This document shows positions 9,080 through 17,284 of a stretch of DNA of 64,000 nt, piece after piece (position 1 is the stretch's first letter; each line of letters opens with the position of its first letter). The notes beneath the pieces were generated by a model, which saw only the letters and a list, made by a program, of their open reading frames with translations, had not been told where the DNA came from and made no database searches. The stretch is from Thermus scotoductus DSM 8553 (GTDB taxonomy: Bacteria > Deinococcota > Deinococci > Deinococcales > Thermaceae): NCBI RefSeq assembly GCF_000381045.1, contig NZ_KB905729.1, positions 84,051 through 148,050 on the forward strand, given 5' to 3'. Both the position numbers and the translations under genes were made by a program.

Positions 9080-11317
9080 TTAATGCAGGGTCCTTTGGGG
9101 GAGGGAGAGGGTGAGGCTGGCCGCCAGCATAAGGGCGGCCTTTTTATCCAGGTATTGGTTGCCGTTGCCGCACTTGGGGGAGAGGATGCAGCGGGGGCAT
9201 CCCTCCTCGCAGGGGCAGGCCTTGAGGAGTTCCAGGGCCGATCGCGCCCACTCGGGGAAGCGGCGGGCTGCCTGCCGGACGTAGCCCACGCCTCCTGGAT
9301 AGCCGTCATAGATGAAGATGGTGGGGCCCCCTCCCGAAGGGAGGGGCCGGGGGTAGGAGGGGTAGGAGATCCCTCCGATGTCCTGCCGTTCCGCCAGGAC
9401 AAAAAGGGGAAGAAGGCCGATGAGGGTGTGCTCCAGGGCGTGGATACCCCCGGGGATCTGCTGGAAAGGGATCACCAGGGGAGGGTGGAACCAAAGGGCC
9501 TCCGTGGGAAAGGAGATCTCGGGAAGCTCCAGGGGTACCTCCTCCAAGATGCTTCCCGTGAAGAAGCGTTTCTTGACATAGGCCACCACCCTCTCCCTTA
9601 GGACCACCTTGCCCACCCAGACCCCATGCCCCATGGCCTCCCCCGAGAGGACCTCGAGGTCGGTTTCCGCCCGGGGCTCGGTGTAGTGGTCCTCGAGGGC
9701 CGGCAAAAGCCAGATCTCCCGCCTCTCCGGGTCAATGTTGCGCACCAAAAAGCTCTCCCCCCCGTGAAGGTAAATAGCCCCGGGATGGGCCTCCCAGTAG
9801 GCCTGGCGTTCGTCCAGGTAGCCCAGCACCTCCCCGTCTGGCCCCTTCAGGGTGAAGGTGTTGCCCAGGCCCCTTAAGGTCAGGTCCCGGTGGGGGTGGC
9901 GCTTGGGGGTGTAGTAGCGGCCTTCCTTCTCCCGAAGCTCAGCCAGGGCCTCGGGGCAGGGGATAAAAGGCCCGGGGGATCCCGCTTGGCCAGGGTGGAC
10001 TTCTTCCCGGGAAAGGGGCTTTTCCCAAGCGGCGGCGTGGAGGTGAAGGGGGCAGAGCACGGGGTTTTTCGGATCGGCCACCGCCACCTCGGGTGGCGTC
10101 CTTAGAAGGAGTTCGGGCCGGTGGAGGAAGTACTCGTCCAAGGGGTCCTCCCGGGGGATATAGACCACCAGGGCCCTTCGTCTACCCCTTCCCGCCCGGC
10201 CTGCCCGCTGCCAGAAGGCGGAGATGGACCCTGGGTAGCCCACTAGGACCACGGCGTCCAGTTCCCCGATGTCCACGCCCAGCTCCAGGGCGCTGGTGGA
10301 GACCAGGACCTGGACCTCCCCCGTCTTCAAGGCCTCCTCCAGGCGGCGCCTTTCCTTGGCGGTGTAGCCCGCCCGGTAGGGGCGCACCCTGGGATGGGCG
10401 GCGTAGCGGGCGATGAGCTCGGCGCTTTTCCGGGCGTTGGTGAAGATGAGCCCCCTTAGGCCCTCCTCCGCCAGGGTCCGGGCCAGGTAGGCGGCCTCGA
10501 GGAGAGGGCTCCTCCTCCTTTCCCCCTTGGCGTCTAAGGGCTTGGGAAGGAGCACCAGCACCTCCCGTTCCGAGCGGGCCACCTCCTCCCTGAGTTCCAC
10601 GAAGGAAAGTCCAGTGAGGGCTTCCGCATGCTCCCTGGCGTTGCCGATGGTGGCGCTGGCGGCGATCACCTGGGGATTGGCCCCGTAGTGGCGGGCCAGG
10701 CGCAGGAGGCGGAAGAGGACCAAGGCCACGTGGGTGCCGAAGACTCCCCGGTAGGCGTGAAGCTCGTCCAGGACCAGGTAGCGGAGCCGGGATAGGAAGG
10801 AGGCAAACTCCCCGTGCCGGGGCAGGAGGCCGAAGTGGAGCATGTCCGGGTTGGAGAGGAGGACCAGGCCTTCCTGCTTTGCCTTCCGCCTGAGATCGGC
10901 GCGGGTGTCCCCGTCGTAGGGGTAAACCCCCTTGGCCCCTAAGGCCTCGGCCATGGCCTTAAGGCGCCTCAGCTGGTCGTGGGCCAGGGCCTTGGTGGGG
11001 AAGAGGAGGAGGCTGGTTCCTCCCTCCATGGCGGCCTTCAGCACGGGGACTTGGAAGGCCAGGCTTTTGCCTGCGGCGGTGGAGTAGGCCATGACCACGT
11101 TTTTCCCCTCCTCTATGGCCTTGAGGGCTTCCTTTTGGTGGGCGAAGGGTTTCAGGCCCAAGGCCTCGAGGACCCCGGCGAAGACCCCCTGGTAGGGGAC
11201 CGTTTTGGGGGGAATCTGGGGAAGGGTCCTTGCGAAGACAATCCGGCCTCGGAACTCCGGATTCGCTTCTAACCAGTCCCGGTAGCTTTCCCATCCCCGT
11301 AAGGCCTCAGGCAGCAC
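9080..11317 (-). CDS. DEAD/H-box helicase with C-terminal DUF1998 zinc domain (MrfA-like)
   Basis: An ATP-dependent superfamily 2 helicase, about 745 aa. It shows Walker A TAAGKS, motif II DELHAYRG, motif III SATIGN, and motif VI QRAGRAGRG. The C-terminal metal-binding segment has CPCEEGCPRC and PKCGNGN. This layout matches the MrfA family, which in Bacillus repairs mitomycin crosslinks; the role here is inferred. The frame is open to 11428, but that start would overlap the GNAT gene by 80 bp. GTG 11317 is preferred because CATAAT ends exactly 6 nt before it, as at other leaderless genes here. Confidence 0.82.
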   Translation of the reverse strand: MLPEALRGWESYRDWLEANPEFRGRIVFARTLPQIPPKTVPYQGVFAGVLEALGLKPFAHQKEALKAIEEGKNVVMAYSTAAGKSLAFQVPVLKAAMEGGTSLLLFPTKALAHDQLRRLKAMAEALGAKGVYPYDGDTRADLRRKAKQEGLVLLSNPDMLHFGLLPRHGEFASFLSRLRYLVLDELHAYRGVFGTHVALVLFRLLRLARHYGANPQVIAASATIGNAREHAEALTGLSFVELREEVARSEREVLVLLPKPLDAKGERRRSPLLEAAYLARTLAEEGLRGLIFTNARKSAELIARYAAHPRVRPYRAGYTAKERRRLEEALKTGEVQVLVSTSALELGVDIGELDAVVLVGYPGSISAFWQRAGRAGRGRRRALVVYIPREDPLDEYFLHRPELLLRTPPEVAVADPKNPVLCPLHLHAAAWEKPLSREEVHPGQAGSPGPFIPCPEALAELREKEGRYYTPKRHPHRDLTLRGLGNTFTLKGPDGEVLGYLDERQAYWEAHPGAIYLHGGESFLVRNIDPERREIWLLPALEDHYTEPRAETDLEVLSGEAMGHGVWVGKVVLRERVVAYVKKRFFTGSILEEVPLELPEISFPTEALWFHPPLVIPFQQIPGGIHALEHTLIGLLPLFVLAERQDIGGISYPSYPRPLPSGGGPTIFIYDGYPGGVGYVRQAARRFPEWARSALELLKACPCEEGCPRCILSPKCGNGNQYLDKKAALMLAASLTLSLPQRTLH

Positions 11318-11348
11318 CCTTTCATTATGGCCTTTTTGGCTCTTTTCC

Positions 11349-11972
11349 CTAAAGCTCTTTGACCCAGACCTCGTGGATGACGGGGTGGCCGTGGTAGGGA
11401 GCCCAGAAGGGGCTGGCCCGCTTGGCATAGAGGCGGAAGCCCTGGCTCTGGTAGAGCCTACGGGCGGCGGTGTTGGCCCGGGTGGTGGAGAGCTGGACCC
11501 CCTTTACCCCTTTTTGCTTGAGACACTCCAGGAAGTCGGCAAGGAGAGCTTTTCCCAGACCCTTCCCTTGGGCTTTTGGGTCCACGGCGATGTGCAGGTG
11601 GGCGGGGTAGAGCCTCTTGGGGGCCTTGGGGCCTGGGAAGAGGACGAGCCTAAGAAGGTAGCGGAGGTGGGGGAGGGGTGGGCCGTAGCAGCCCAGGAGA
11701 AGCTTTAGGAGGAGAAGGGGCAGGCGGGGAAGGAGGTAGAGGGTGAGGGCCAGGTGGGAGCAGGAGCCCAGGATGTAGCCCAGGATCTCCCCATCCTCCT
11801 CCGCTACCCGGCAGCAACAGCCCCGCCGGAGGTAAGGGGCCACGAAGACCTCCCCCCAAAGCCTTTGGCTGGGAAAGACCCAGGGGCCTTTCCGGCCCAG
11901 GAGGAGGGTCTCATGGGAAAGCCGGGTGATGGCGGGGAGGTCCCTTTCCTCGGCGGGGCGGAGGAGGGCCAC
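11349..11972 (-). CDS. GNAT-family N-acetyltransferase
   Basis: It transfers an acetyl group from acetyl-CoA to an unknown amine. The 207-aa protein carries the acetyl-CoA motif VDPKAQGKGLGKAL and a C-terminal NTAARRLYQSQGF (motif B). The centre has an unusual leucine-rich insertion (LTLYLLPRLPLLLLKLLLG) that could pack against a membrane. The start is GTG 11972 with TAGAGT exactly 6 nt upstream and no ribosome site, hence probably leaderless. It is divergent from the PIG-L gene. Confidence 0.8.
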   Translation of the reverse strand: MALLRPAEERDLPAITRLSHETLLLGRKGPWVFPSQRLWGEVFVAPYLRRGCCCRVAEEDGEILGYILGSCSHLALTLYLLPRLPLLLLKLLLGCYGPPLPHLRYLLRLVLFPGPKAPKRLYPAHLHIAVDPKAQGKGLGKALLADFLECLKQKGVKGVQLSTTRANTAARRLYQSQGFRLYAKRASPFWAPYHGHPVIHEVWVKEL

Positions 11973-12000
11973 GGAACTACTCTAGCCTTAAAATGCCCTT
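11973..12000. promoter_or_regulatory. Divergent leaderless promoters of GNAT and PIG-L genes
   Basis: Only 28 bp separate two GTG starts. On the minus strand TAGAGT (11984-11979) ends 6 nt before GTG 11972. On the plus strand TAAAAT (11989-11994) ends 6 nt before GTG 12001. The -35 regions must lie inside the opposite coding sequences and are not canonical. Confidence 0.55.
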
Positions 12001-13080
12001 GTGCGCCGCCTAGCCCCCTGGCAGTGGTTTTTGGCCCTCCTGGTCCTCTACCTGCTTTTGGCGGAGGCCTTAAGGCTTTGGTTGGGCCTTCTTTGGGCGG
12101 AACGGGTAGGACTCCTTTTGGCGGCCTTGGGGGTTTGGGCCTTCATCAACGGGCGGTTCATCTTTGCCTACTACCACGCCCTCACCACCTCCTTCCGGGT
12201 GCGAAGGCTCCCCCCGTTTCCGGAACCTAGACCGGGGGAGCACCTCCTCATCCTGGCCCCCCACCCGGACGACGAGGTGCTGGCGGCGGCGGGGCTGATG
12301 CGCCGCACCCTTCTAAGGGGAGGACGGGTGAGCGTGGTCTACCTCACCTCAGGGGATGCCTTTGACCTGGCGGCGGGAAGCCCTTTGCCCTCCAAAGAGG
12401 CCATGCGCCGGCTGGCCTTAAGGCGCATGGTGGAGGCCTGGCGGGGCCTTAAGGCCCTGGGCCTTTCCCGGGACAGCGCCTACTTCCTGGGCTTTCCCGA
12501 CCAGGGTCTTTTCGCCCTCTTCACCACCCACTACTACCTGCCTTACGAGAGCCCCTACACGGGCCTGAAAGCGGTGGCCTACCCCGGGTGTTACCGCTTG
12601 GGGCTTCCCTACACGGGAAAGGCCCTCGAGGCCACCTTGGTGGAACTTCTGGCCGCCCTGAAGCCCACCCGCATCCTCCTGCCAAGCCCTTTGGACGCCC
12701 ACCGGGACCATCAGGCCACCGCCTACTTCGGCATGCGGGCGGCGGCTTTTCTCGGCCTGGAGGGCCGCCTGGAGTACTACGTGGTCCACGGGGGCTACCA
12801 GTACCCCCTCCCCAAGGGGCTTCACCCCCGCCTTCCCCTCTACCCGGCCCCTAGGGGAAAAGGCCTCCCTTGGCGGCGTTTTTCCCTTAGCGAGGAGGAG
12901 GTGAGGCTTAAGGAAAAGGCCATCCGCGCCCATAGAAGCCAGATGCGGCTTTTGGGCCGCTTTCTTTTGGCTTTCGTGCGGCAAAACGAGCTCTTTAGCC
13001 CCCTTCCCATCCCGGCGCGGGAGGCCTTAGCCCCGGAGGAGGAGGGGTGGGCCGTCCTCGAGGGGCGGGAGGTCCTTTAG
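12001..13080 (+). CDS. PIG-L/LmbE-family deacetylase with N-terminal membrane segment
   Basis: A zinc-dependent N-acetylglucosamine-type deacetylase. Residues 8-55 form one or two hydrophobic segments that anchor it. The catalytic domain follows with the zinc/base motif APHPDDE (H88, D90, D91) and the third ligand region LDAHRDHQAT (H234, H237). Family members act on GlcNAc-linked lipids or thiols such as mycothiol and bacillithiol precursors; the substrate here is not determined. Its last 54 bp overlap the convergent scpB gene. Confidence 0.85.
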   Translation: MRRLAPWQWFLALLVLYLLLAEALRLWLGLLWAERVGLLLAALGVWAFINGRFIFAYYHALTTSFRVRRLPPFPEPRPGEHLLILAPHPDDEVLAAAGLMRRTLLRGGRVSVVYLTSGDAFDLAAGSPLPSKEAMRRLALRRMVEAWRGLKALGLSRDSAYFLGFPDQGLFALFTTHYYLPYESPYTGLKAVAYPGCYRLGLPYTGKALEATLVELLAALKPTRILLPSPLDAHRDHQATAYFGMRAAAFLGLEGRLEYYVVHGGYQYPLPKGLHPRLPLYPAPRGKGLPWRRFSLSEEEVRLKEKAIRAHRSQMRLLGRFLLAFVRQNELFSPLPIPAREALAPEEEGWAVLEGREVL

Positions 13081-13548
13081 GCTTTCCAGGCCGAAGACTT
13101 CCAGGAAGCGCTTTGTGGTGCCGTAGAGCTTGGGCCGGCCCGGGGCTTCCTTTTCCCCCACCACCCGGATTAACCCCCGCTCCAAAAGGCTTTCCAGGGT
13201 TCCTTCCACGCTTTTCCCCCGCATGGCCTCAAGCTCCGCCCGGGCGATGGGCTGGTGGTAGGCGATGAGGGCCAGGACCTCGAGGGCCGCCTTGGAGAGC
13301 CGGGGCGGGCTGGGCTTGAGGACCCGTTCCACCGCTTCCAGGGCGCCCTCGTGCACTACAAGCCGCCACCCCCCTGCCACCCGTTCCAGGGCCACCCCCA
13401 GGCTTCCCTCCTTAAGCTCCGCCTCCAGGGCCTGAAGCGTCCTAAGGAGGGTTTCCTCCGGGTGGCCCAAGGCCTTGAGTTCCCTCAGGGCCACGGGCCT
13501 TCCCGCGGCGAAAAGGACCGCCAACACCTCCGCCTTCAGGTTAGACAT
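13027..13548 (-). CDS. scpB: Segregation and condensation protein B
   Basis: ScpB is the winged-helix subunit of the SMC-ScpA-ScpB condensin that organises the chromosome. The 173-aa protein shows the typical ALEVLALIAYHQPIARAELEAMRG segment and LIRVVGEKEAPGRPKLYGTT, the hallmark of the second winged helix. It overlaps tsaC by 8 bp and shares 54 bp convergently with the PIG-L gene. ScpA is not in this window. Confidence 0.93.
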   Translation of the reverse strand: MSNLKAEVLAVLFAAGRPVALRELKALGHPEETLLRTLQALEAELKEGSLGVALERVAGGWRLVVHEGALEAVERVLKPSPPRLSKAALEVLALIAYHQPIARAELEAMRGKSVEGTLESLLERGLIRVVGEKEAPGRPKLYGTTKRFLEVFGLESLKDLPPLEDGPPLLLRG

Positions 13549-14134
13549 CTTGCAGGTAGGGCAACAGGGCCTCCTTGGGAATGGCTCCCTCCCTCAGGAC
13601 CTCCCCCGTGCGCAGGTCCACCACGCTGGAAGCCAGGCCCAGGGCTTCCCCCGGGAAGACATAGTCCACGCCGAATTCCCGGGCCTCCTTTTCCGTGCGC
13701 ACCGGGGGCTCGCCGCTCCTGTTGAGGCTGGTGGCCGCGGCATACCCGCCTACCCGGCGGAGAAGCTCCCGAAGCAGGGGATGATCCGGCATCCTCAGCC
13801 CCACGGAACCATCCCGGCTGATCCAAGGGGGGATGTCTCTCCCCGGCACCACCACGGTGAGCCCTCCGGGCCAGAAGGCCTCCGCCAGGCGCAGGAACTT
13901 ATCCCGTAGCTTCCCGAGGTCCGCAAGCTTAAGGGCGCTTTCCAGGTCCGCCACCAGCACCTGGAGGGGCTTTTCCTCTCCCCGGCCCTTCAGGGCGTAG
14001 ATGCGCCGGCAGGCGGCCTCGTCCTCCATCCGGGCCAGCACCCCCCAGACGGTGTCCGTGGGAAAGGCCACCAGGCCCCCACGCCGAAGGGTTTCCGCTG
14101 CTTCCTGTAGCTCCTTCTGGTATACTTCTGCCAT
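13541..14134 (-). CDS. tsaC: L-threonylcarbamoyladenylate synthase (TsaC/Sua5 family)
   Basis: It makes threonylcarbamoyl-AMP from Thr, bicarbonate and ATP for the t6A37 modification of ANN-decoding tRNAs. The 197-aa YrdC domain has GGLVAFPTDTVWGV, LKGRGEEKPLQVLV, FWPGGLTVVV and TSLNRSGEP; there is no Sua5 C-terminal domain, so it is the short form. The ATG at 14134 shares two bases with the divergent pilC start, and TATACT lies 11 nt upstream. Confidence 0.9.
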   Translation of the reverse strand: MAEVYQKELQEAAETLRRGGLVAFPTDTVWGVLARMEDEAACRRIYALKGRGEEKPLQVLVADLESALKLADLGKLRDKFLRLAEAFWPGGLTVVVPGRDIPPWISRDGSVGLRMPDHPLLRELLRRVGGYAAATSLNRSGEPPVRTEKEAREFGVDYVFPGEALGLASSVVDLRTGEVLREGAIPKEALLPYLQDV

Positions 14135-14151
14135 GCCAGTCTACCAGTATA
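14121..14151. promoter_or_regulatory. Head-to-head promoters at the shared tsaC/pilC start
   Basis: CATG at 14132-14135 contains both start codons: CAT is the reverse of the tsaC ATG and ATG starts pilC. TATACT (14121-14126) ends 6 nt before the pilC ATG. TATACT on the minus strand (14151-14146) ends 11 nt before the tsaC ATG. Each -10 lies inside the other gene, so any transcript from either has little or no leader. Confidence 0.55.
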
Positions 14152-15353
14152 AGGCCCGCGACCGCCAGGGCCGCCTGGTGGAGGCCACCATCGAGGCGGA
14201 GGACCTGCGCACCGCCGCCAGGCTCCTGAGGGACCGGGGGCTTTTCGTGGCCGAGATCAAGGAGCCGGGGAGGGGCCTGCAGGCCGAGGTGCGCCTTCCT
14301 GCCCTGGAGAGGGGTCCTGGCCTTAAGGACCTGGCCATCTTCTCCCGGCAGCTGGCCACCATGCTGGGGGCGGGGCTCACGCTTTTGCAGTCCCTTTCCA
14401 TCCTGGAAAGGCAGACCGAGAACAAGAAGTTCCGGGAGATCATTAAGAAGGTCCGCACCGACATCGAAGGGGGCATGGCTTTTTCCGATGCCCTGGCCAA
14501 GCACAAGCTCTTCTCCCGGCTTTACGTGAACCTGGTGCGGGCCGGGGAGACCTCGGGTGGCTTGGACCTGATCCTGGACCGCCTGGCCACCTTCCTGGAA
14601 AAGGACCTGGAGCTTAGGGGCAAGATCCGTAGCGCCATGACCTATCCCGTGATCGTCTTCGTCTTCGCTGTGGGTGTGGCCTATTTCCTTCTTACCGGCA
14701 TCGTGCCCCAGTTCGCCCAGATCCTCACGGACTTGGGCTCGGAGCTTCCCCTCCTCACCCGGTTCCTCATCGCCCTTTCGGGCTTCCTCCGGGCTGCCAC
14801 GTTGCCCCTAATCCTCTTGGCGGTGGTCCTTTTCTTCGTTTACCGCTGGTACTACAGGACGTCCCAAGGGCGAAAGGTCATTGACCGCATCAAGCTGCGG
14901 ATGCCGGTCTTCGGCAACCTGGGCCGCAAGACGGCGGTGGCCCGTTTCTCCCGCACCCTGGCCCTGCTCCTCTCCAGCGGGGTCAACATCGTGGAGTCCT
15001 TGGATATCACCAAAGGGACGGCGGGGAACAGCGTGGTGGAGGAAATCGTGGACACGGCCAAGCTCAAGGTGCAGCAGGGGGAGCCCTTGAACCTCACCCT
15101 GGCCCAGCACCCCTTCGTCTTTCCCCCCATGGTGAGCTCCATGGTGGCCATCGGCGAGGAGACGGGGGCCCTGGACACCTTGCTTTCCAAGATCGCCGAC
15201 TTCTACGAGCGGGAGGTGGACGAGGCGGTAGCCAGCCTCACTGCCGCCATCGAGCCCCTCATGATCATCTTCCTGGGCGTGATCGTGGGCATGATCGTGG
15301 CGGGGATGTTCCTGCCCCTCTTCAAGATCATCGGCACCCTTTCCGCGCAATAA
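14133..15353 (+). CDS. pilC: Type IV pilus inner-membrane platform protein PilC
   Basis: PilC is the polytopic platform of the type IV pilus machine, which in Thermus also serves twitching and natural DNA uptake. The 406-aa protein begins MPVYQYKARDRQGR. It has two T2SF domains (about residues 70-190 and 275-395) with the motifs FSRQLATMLGAGLTLLQSL and FSRTLALLLSSGVNIVESL, and three membrane segments (about 170-190, 215-240, 375-400). The frame is open to 14001, but that would overlap tsaC by 134 bp. A leaderless TATACT supports the ATG at 14133. Confidence 0.96.
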   Translation: MPVYQYKARDRQGRLVEATIEAEDLRTAARLLRDRGLFVAEIKEPGRGLQAEVRLPALERGPGLKDLAIFSRQLATMLGAGLTLLQSLSILERQTENKKFREIIKKVRTDIEGGMAFSDALAKHKLFSRLYVNLVRAGETSGGLDLILDRLATFLEKDLELRGKIRSAMTYPVIVFVFAVGVAYFLLTGIVPQFAQILTDLGSELPLLTRFLIALSGFLRAATLPLILLAVVLFFVYRWYYRTSQGRKVIDRIKLRMPVFGNLGRKTAVARFSRTLALLLSSGVNIVESLDITKGTAGNSVVEEIVDTAKLKVQQGEPLNLTLAQHPFVFPPMVSSMVAIGEETGALDTLLSKIADFYEREVDEAVASLTAAIEPLMIIFLGVIVGMIVAGMFLPLFKIIGTLSAQ

Positions 15354-15780
15354 GCCTTTCGGCCACCTCCGGGGGAACCGGCATCACGGAAAGCCGGTTT
15401 CCCCTTTTCACTAGGGGGTGGTCTGGGGGAAAGCAGGCCTTGAGCTCGGCCAAGGGCACAAGGGGCCAGGCCTCGAGGAACTCCACCTCCACCGTGTACC
15501 ACCGGGGGTTTTCCCGGGTGGCTCTGGGGTCAAAGTAGGGGCTAGAGGGGTCAAACTGGGTGGGGTCAGGAACCAGGGTCCCCACCACCCGGCAAAGCCC
15601 GGCGATTCCCGGGGGGTTGGTGCTGGAGTGGTAGAAGAAGCAGAGGTCCCCTAGTTGCATGTGCATCAGGTAGTTCCGGGCCTGGTAGTTGCGCACCCCG
15701 TCCCAAATGGCCCTGCCCTCCCGTTTCAGGTCCAGGATGCTGTACACCTCGGGTTCGGATTTCAAAAGCCAGTAGGCCAT
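15328..15780 (-). CDS. EVE-domain protein (THYN1-like)
   Basis: A 150-aa single EVE domain of the PUA-like fold, which in relatives binds modified bases such as 5-methyl- or N4-methylcytosine. Typical motifs are YWLLKSEPEVYS, WDGVRNYQARNYL, GDLCFFYHS and NPRWYTVEVEFL. It overlaps the pilC 3' end by 26 bp. TAGACT ends exactly 6 nt before its ATG, with no ribosome site. It may recognise methylated DNA or RNA, but no restriction genes are adjacent. Confidence 0.88.
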   Translation of the reverse strand: MAYWLLKSEPEVYSILDLKREGRAIWDGVRNYQARNYLMHMQLGDLCFFYHSSTNPPGIAGLCRVVGTLVPDPTQFDPSSPYFDPRATRENPRWYTVEVEFLEAWPLVPLAELKACFPPDHPLVKRGNRLSVMPVPPEVAERLIARKGCR

Positions 15781-15905
15781 GCCTAGAGTCTAAAGGGGTC
15801 TTTAGGGGGTACACCGGGGGGCTTCCCGGACCTTACGTGCCAGCGGCCAACCGGGTTTACCCCGATTCCTCCCCCTATTGCGACCCCACCTGGTAGCCTT
15901 AGGGC
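15781..15905. promoter_or_regulatory. Intergenic region with two divergent leaderless -10 elements
   Basis: Minus strand: TAGACT (15792-15787) then 6 nt to the EVE ATG. Plus strand: TAGCCT (15894-15899) then 6 nt to the glcD ATG. Neither has a good -35. The central part is GC-rich with no further signal that I can see. Confidence 0.5.
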
Positions 15906-17246
15906 ATGATGGGGGTGCAGGCGGAACTCAAGGCCCTTTTCGGCCCTAGGGCCCTCCTCTCCCCGGCGGAAAAGGGGGTTTACCGCTATGACGCCATCCT
16001 GGTGGGGCCAGAGCCCTTGGCGGTGGTCCTGCCGGAAACCCGGGAGGAGGTGCAGGCCCTGGTGCGCCTGGCCCGCAAGCATGGTCTTTCCCTGGTGGCC
16101 CGGGGTGCGGGAAGCGGTTTGAGCGGCGGGGCGGTGCCCGAGGAGGGAGCCATTGTGGTGGCCTTTACCCGCATGGCCCGCCTGGAGCTGGACCCTGTGG
16201 GGCGCACCGCCTGGGCCGAGCCCGGCGTCACCACGGCTAGAATCTCGGAGGAGGCCAGGCCCTATGGGCTTTTCTACCCGCCTGACCCCGCCTCTTGGCG
16301 CACCAGCAGCCTAGGGGGCAACCTGGGAGAGAATGCCGGAGGGCCCCTGTGCTTCAAGTACGGGGTCACGGGGGATTACGTTTTGGAGCTGGAGTTTGTG
16401 GATTCCTGGGGGGAGGTGCACCGCCTGGGCCGCCAGGCCTACGATCTCCCTGGCCTCCTCATCGGTTCGGAGGGGACCTTGGGCCTGATCACCGGGGCCA
16501 GGGTGCGCCTTCTCCCCCTTCCCCGGTACCGGGCCACCTTGATGGCGGCTTTTCCCGAGGTGGGGGCCTTGGCGGAGGCGGTTTCCCGGGCCATCGCCCT
16601 GGGGGCGGTACCCGCCAGACTGGAGTTTTTGGATCCCGTCTCTGTGAATGCCGTGGAGGACTACCTGGGTATGGGCCTACCCCGGGGGCACGCCCTCCTT
16701 CTGGTGGAGACGGATGGGGATGACCTCGAGGTGGTCCAGGAGGAGCTTTCCCTCCTGGAGAAGACCGCCAAGGACCTCGGGGCAAGGGTGCAAAGGGCTC
16801 ACGACGAGAAGGAGGCCGAGGCCCTTTGGCGGGCCAGGCGGAGCGTGAGCCCTGCCTTGGGCCGCATCCGCCCTAAACGGGTGAACGAGGACATCGCGGT
16901 GCCCAGGAGCGAGCTTCCTAAGGTGGTGCGGGAGATCGCCGCTTTGGGGGAAGCCTATGGCCTGGTGGTGGCCCAGTTCGGCCATATCGGGGATGGGAAC
17001 CTGCACCCCAACATCCTCTTTGACCCCAGGAGGGAAAGCGAGGAGCGGGTTTGGGAGCTGGCCCATGAGATCGCCCGGGTGGCCTTGAGGCACGGGGGGG
17101 TGCTTTCCGGGGAGCACGGCATCGGCCTCATGAAGCGGGCCTTCATGGAGGAGGCGGTGGATGAAGGGACCCTCGAGGCCTTCCGCGCCGTAAAGGCCAC
17201 CCTGGATCCCCAAGGTCTTTTGAATCCCGGCAAGGTTCTTCCCTAG
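15906..17246 (+). CDS. glcD: FAD-linked oxidase, GlcD-like (glycolate/D-lactate dehydrogenase subunit)
   Basis: An FAD-binding PCMH-type 2-hydroxyacid oxidoreductase of 446 aa. The FAD domain shows [14 protein letters not shown] and [20 protein letters not shown]. The C-terminal domain has the substrate/metal motif [12 protein letters not shown] and [10 protein letters not shown] and ends LLNPGKVLP. The length and both halves fit GlcD, but glcE and glcF are not adjacent, so it may be a stand-alone D-lactate or glycolate dehydrogenase. The start [13 protein letters not shown] is preceded by a leaderless TAGCCT. Confidence 0.85.
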   Translation: MMGVQAELKALFGPRALLSPAEKGVYRYDAILVGPEPLAVVLPETREEVQALVRLARKHGLSLVARGAGSGLSGGAVPEEGAIVVAFTRMARLELDPVGRTAWAEPGVTTARISEEARPYGLFYPPDPASWRTSSLGGNLGENAGGPLCFKYGVTGDYVLELEFVDSWGEVHRLGRQAYDLPGLLIGSEGTLGLITGARVRLLPLPRYRATLMAAFPEVGALAEAVSRAIALGAVPARLEFLDPVSVNAVEDYLGMGLPRGHALLLVETDGDDLEVVQEELSLLEKTAKDLGARVQRAHDEKEAEALWRARRSVSPALGRIRPKRVNEDIAVPRSELPKVVREIAALGEAYGLVVAQFGHIGDGNLHPNILFDPRRESEERVWELAHEIARVALRHGGVLSGEHGIGLMKRAFMEEAVDEGTLEAFRAVKATLDPQGLLNPGKVLP

Positions 17247-17284
17247 TCCAGTTTTCACAGGCTTTTAACGGGAACCGGTCTACC

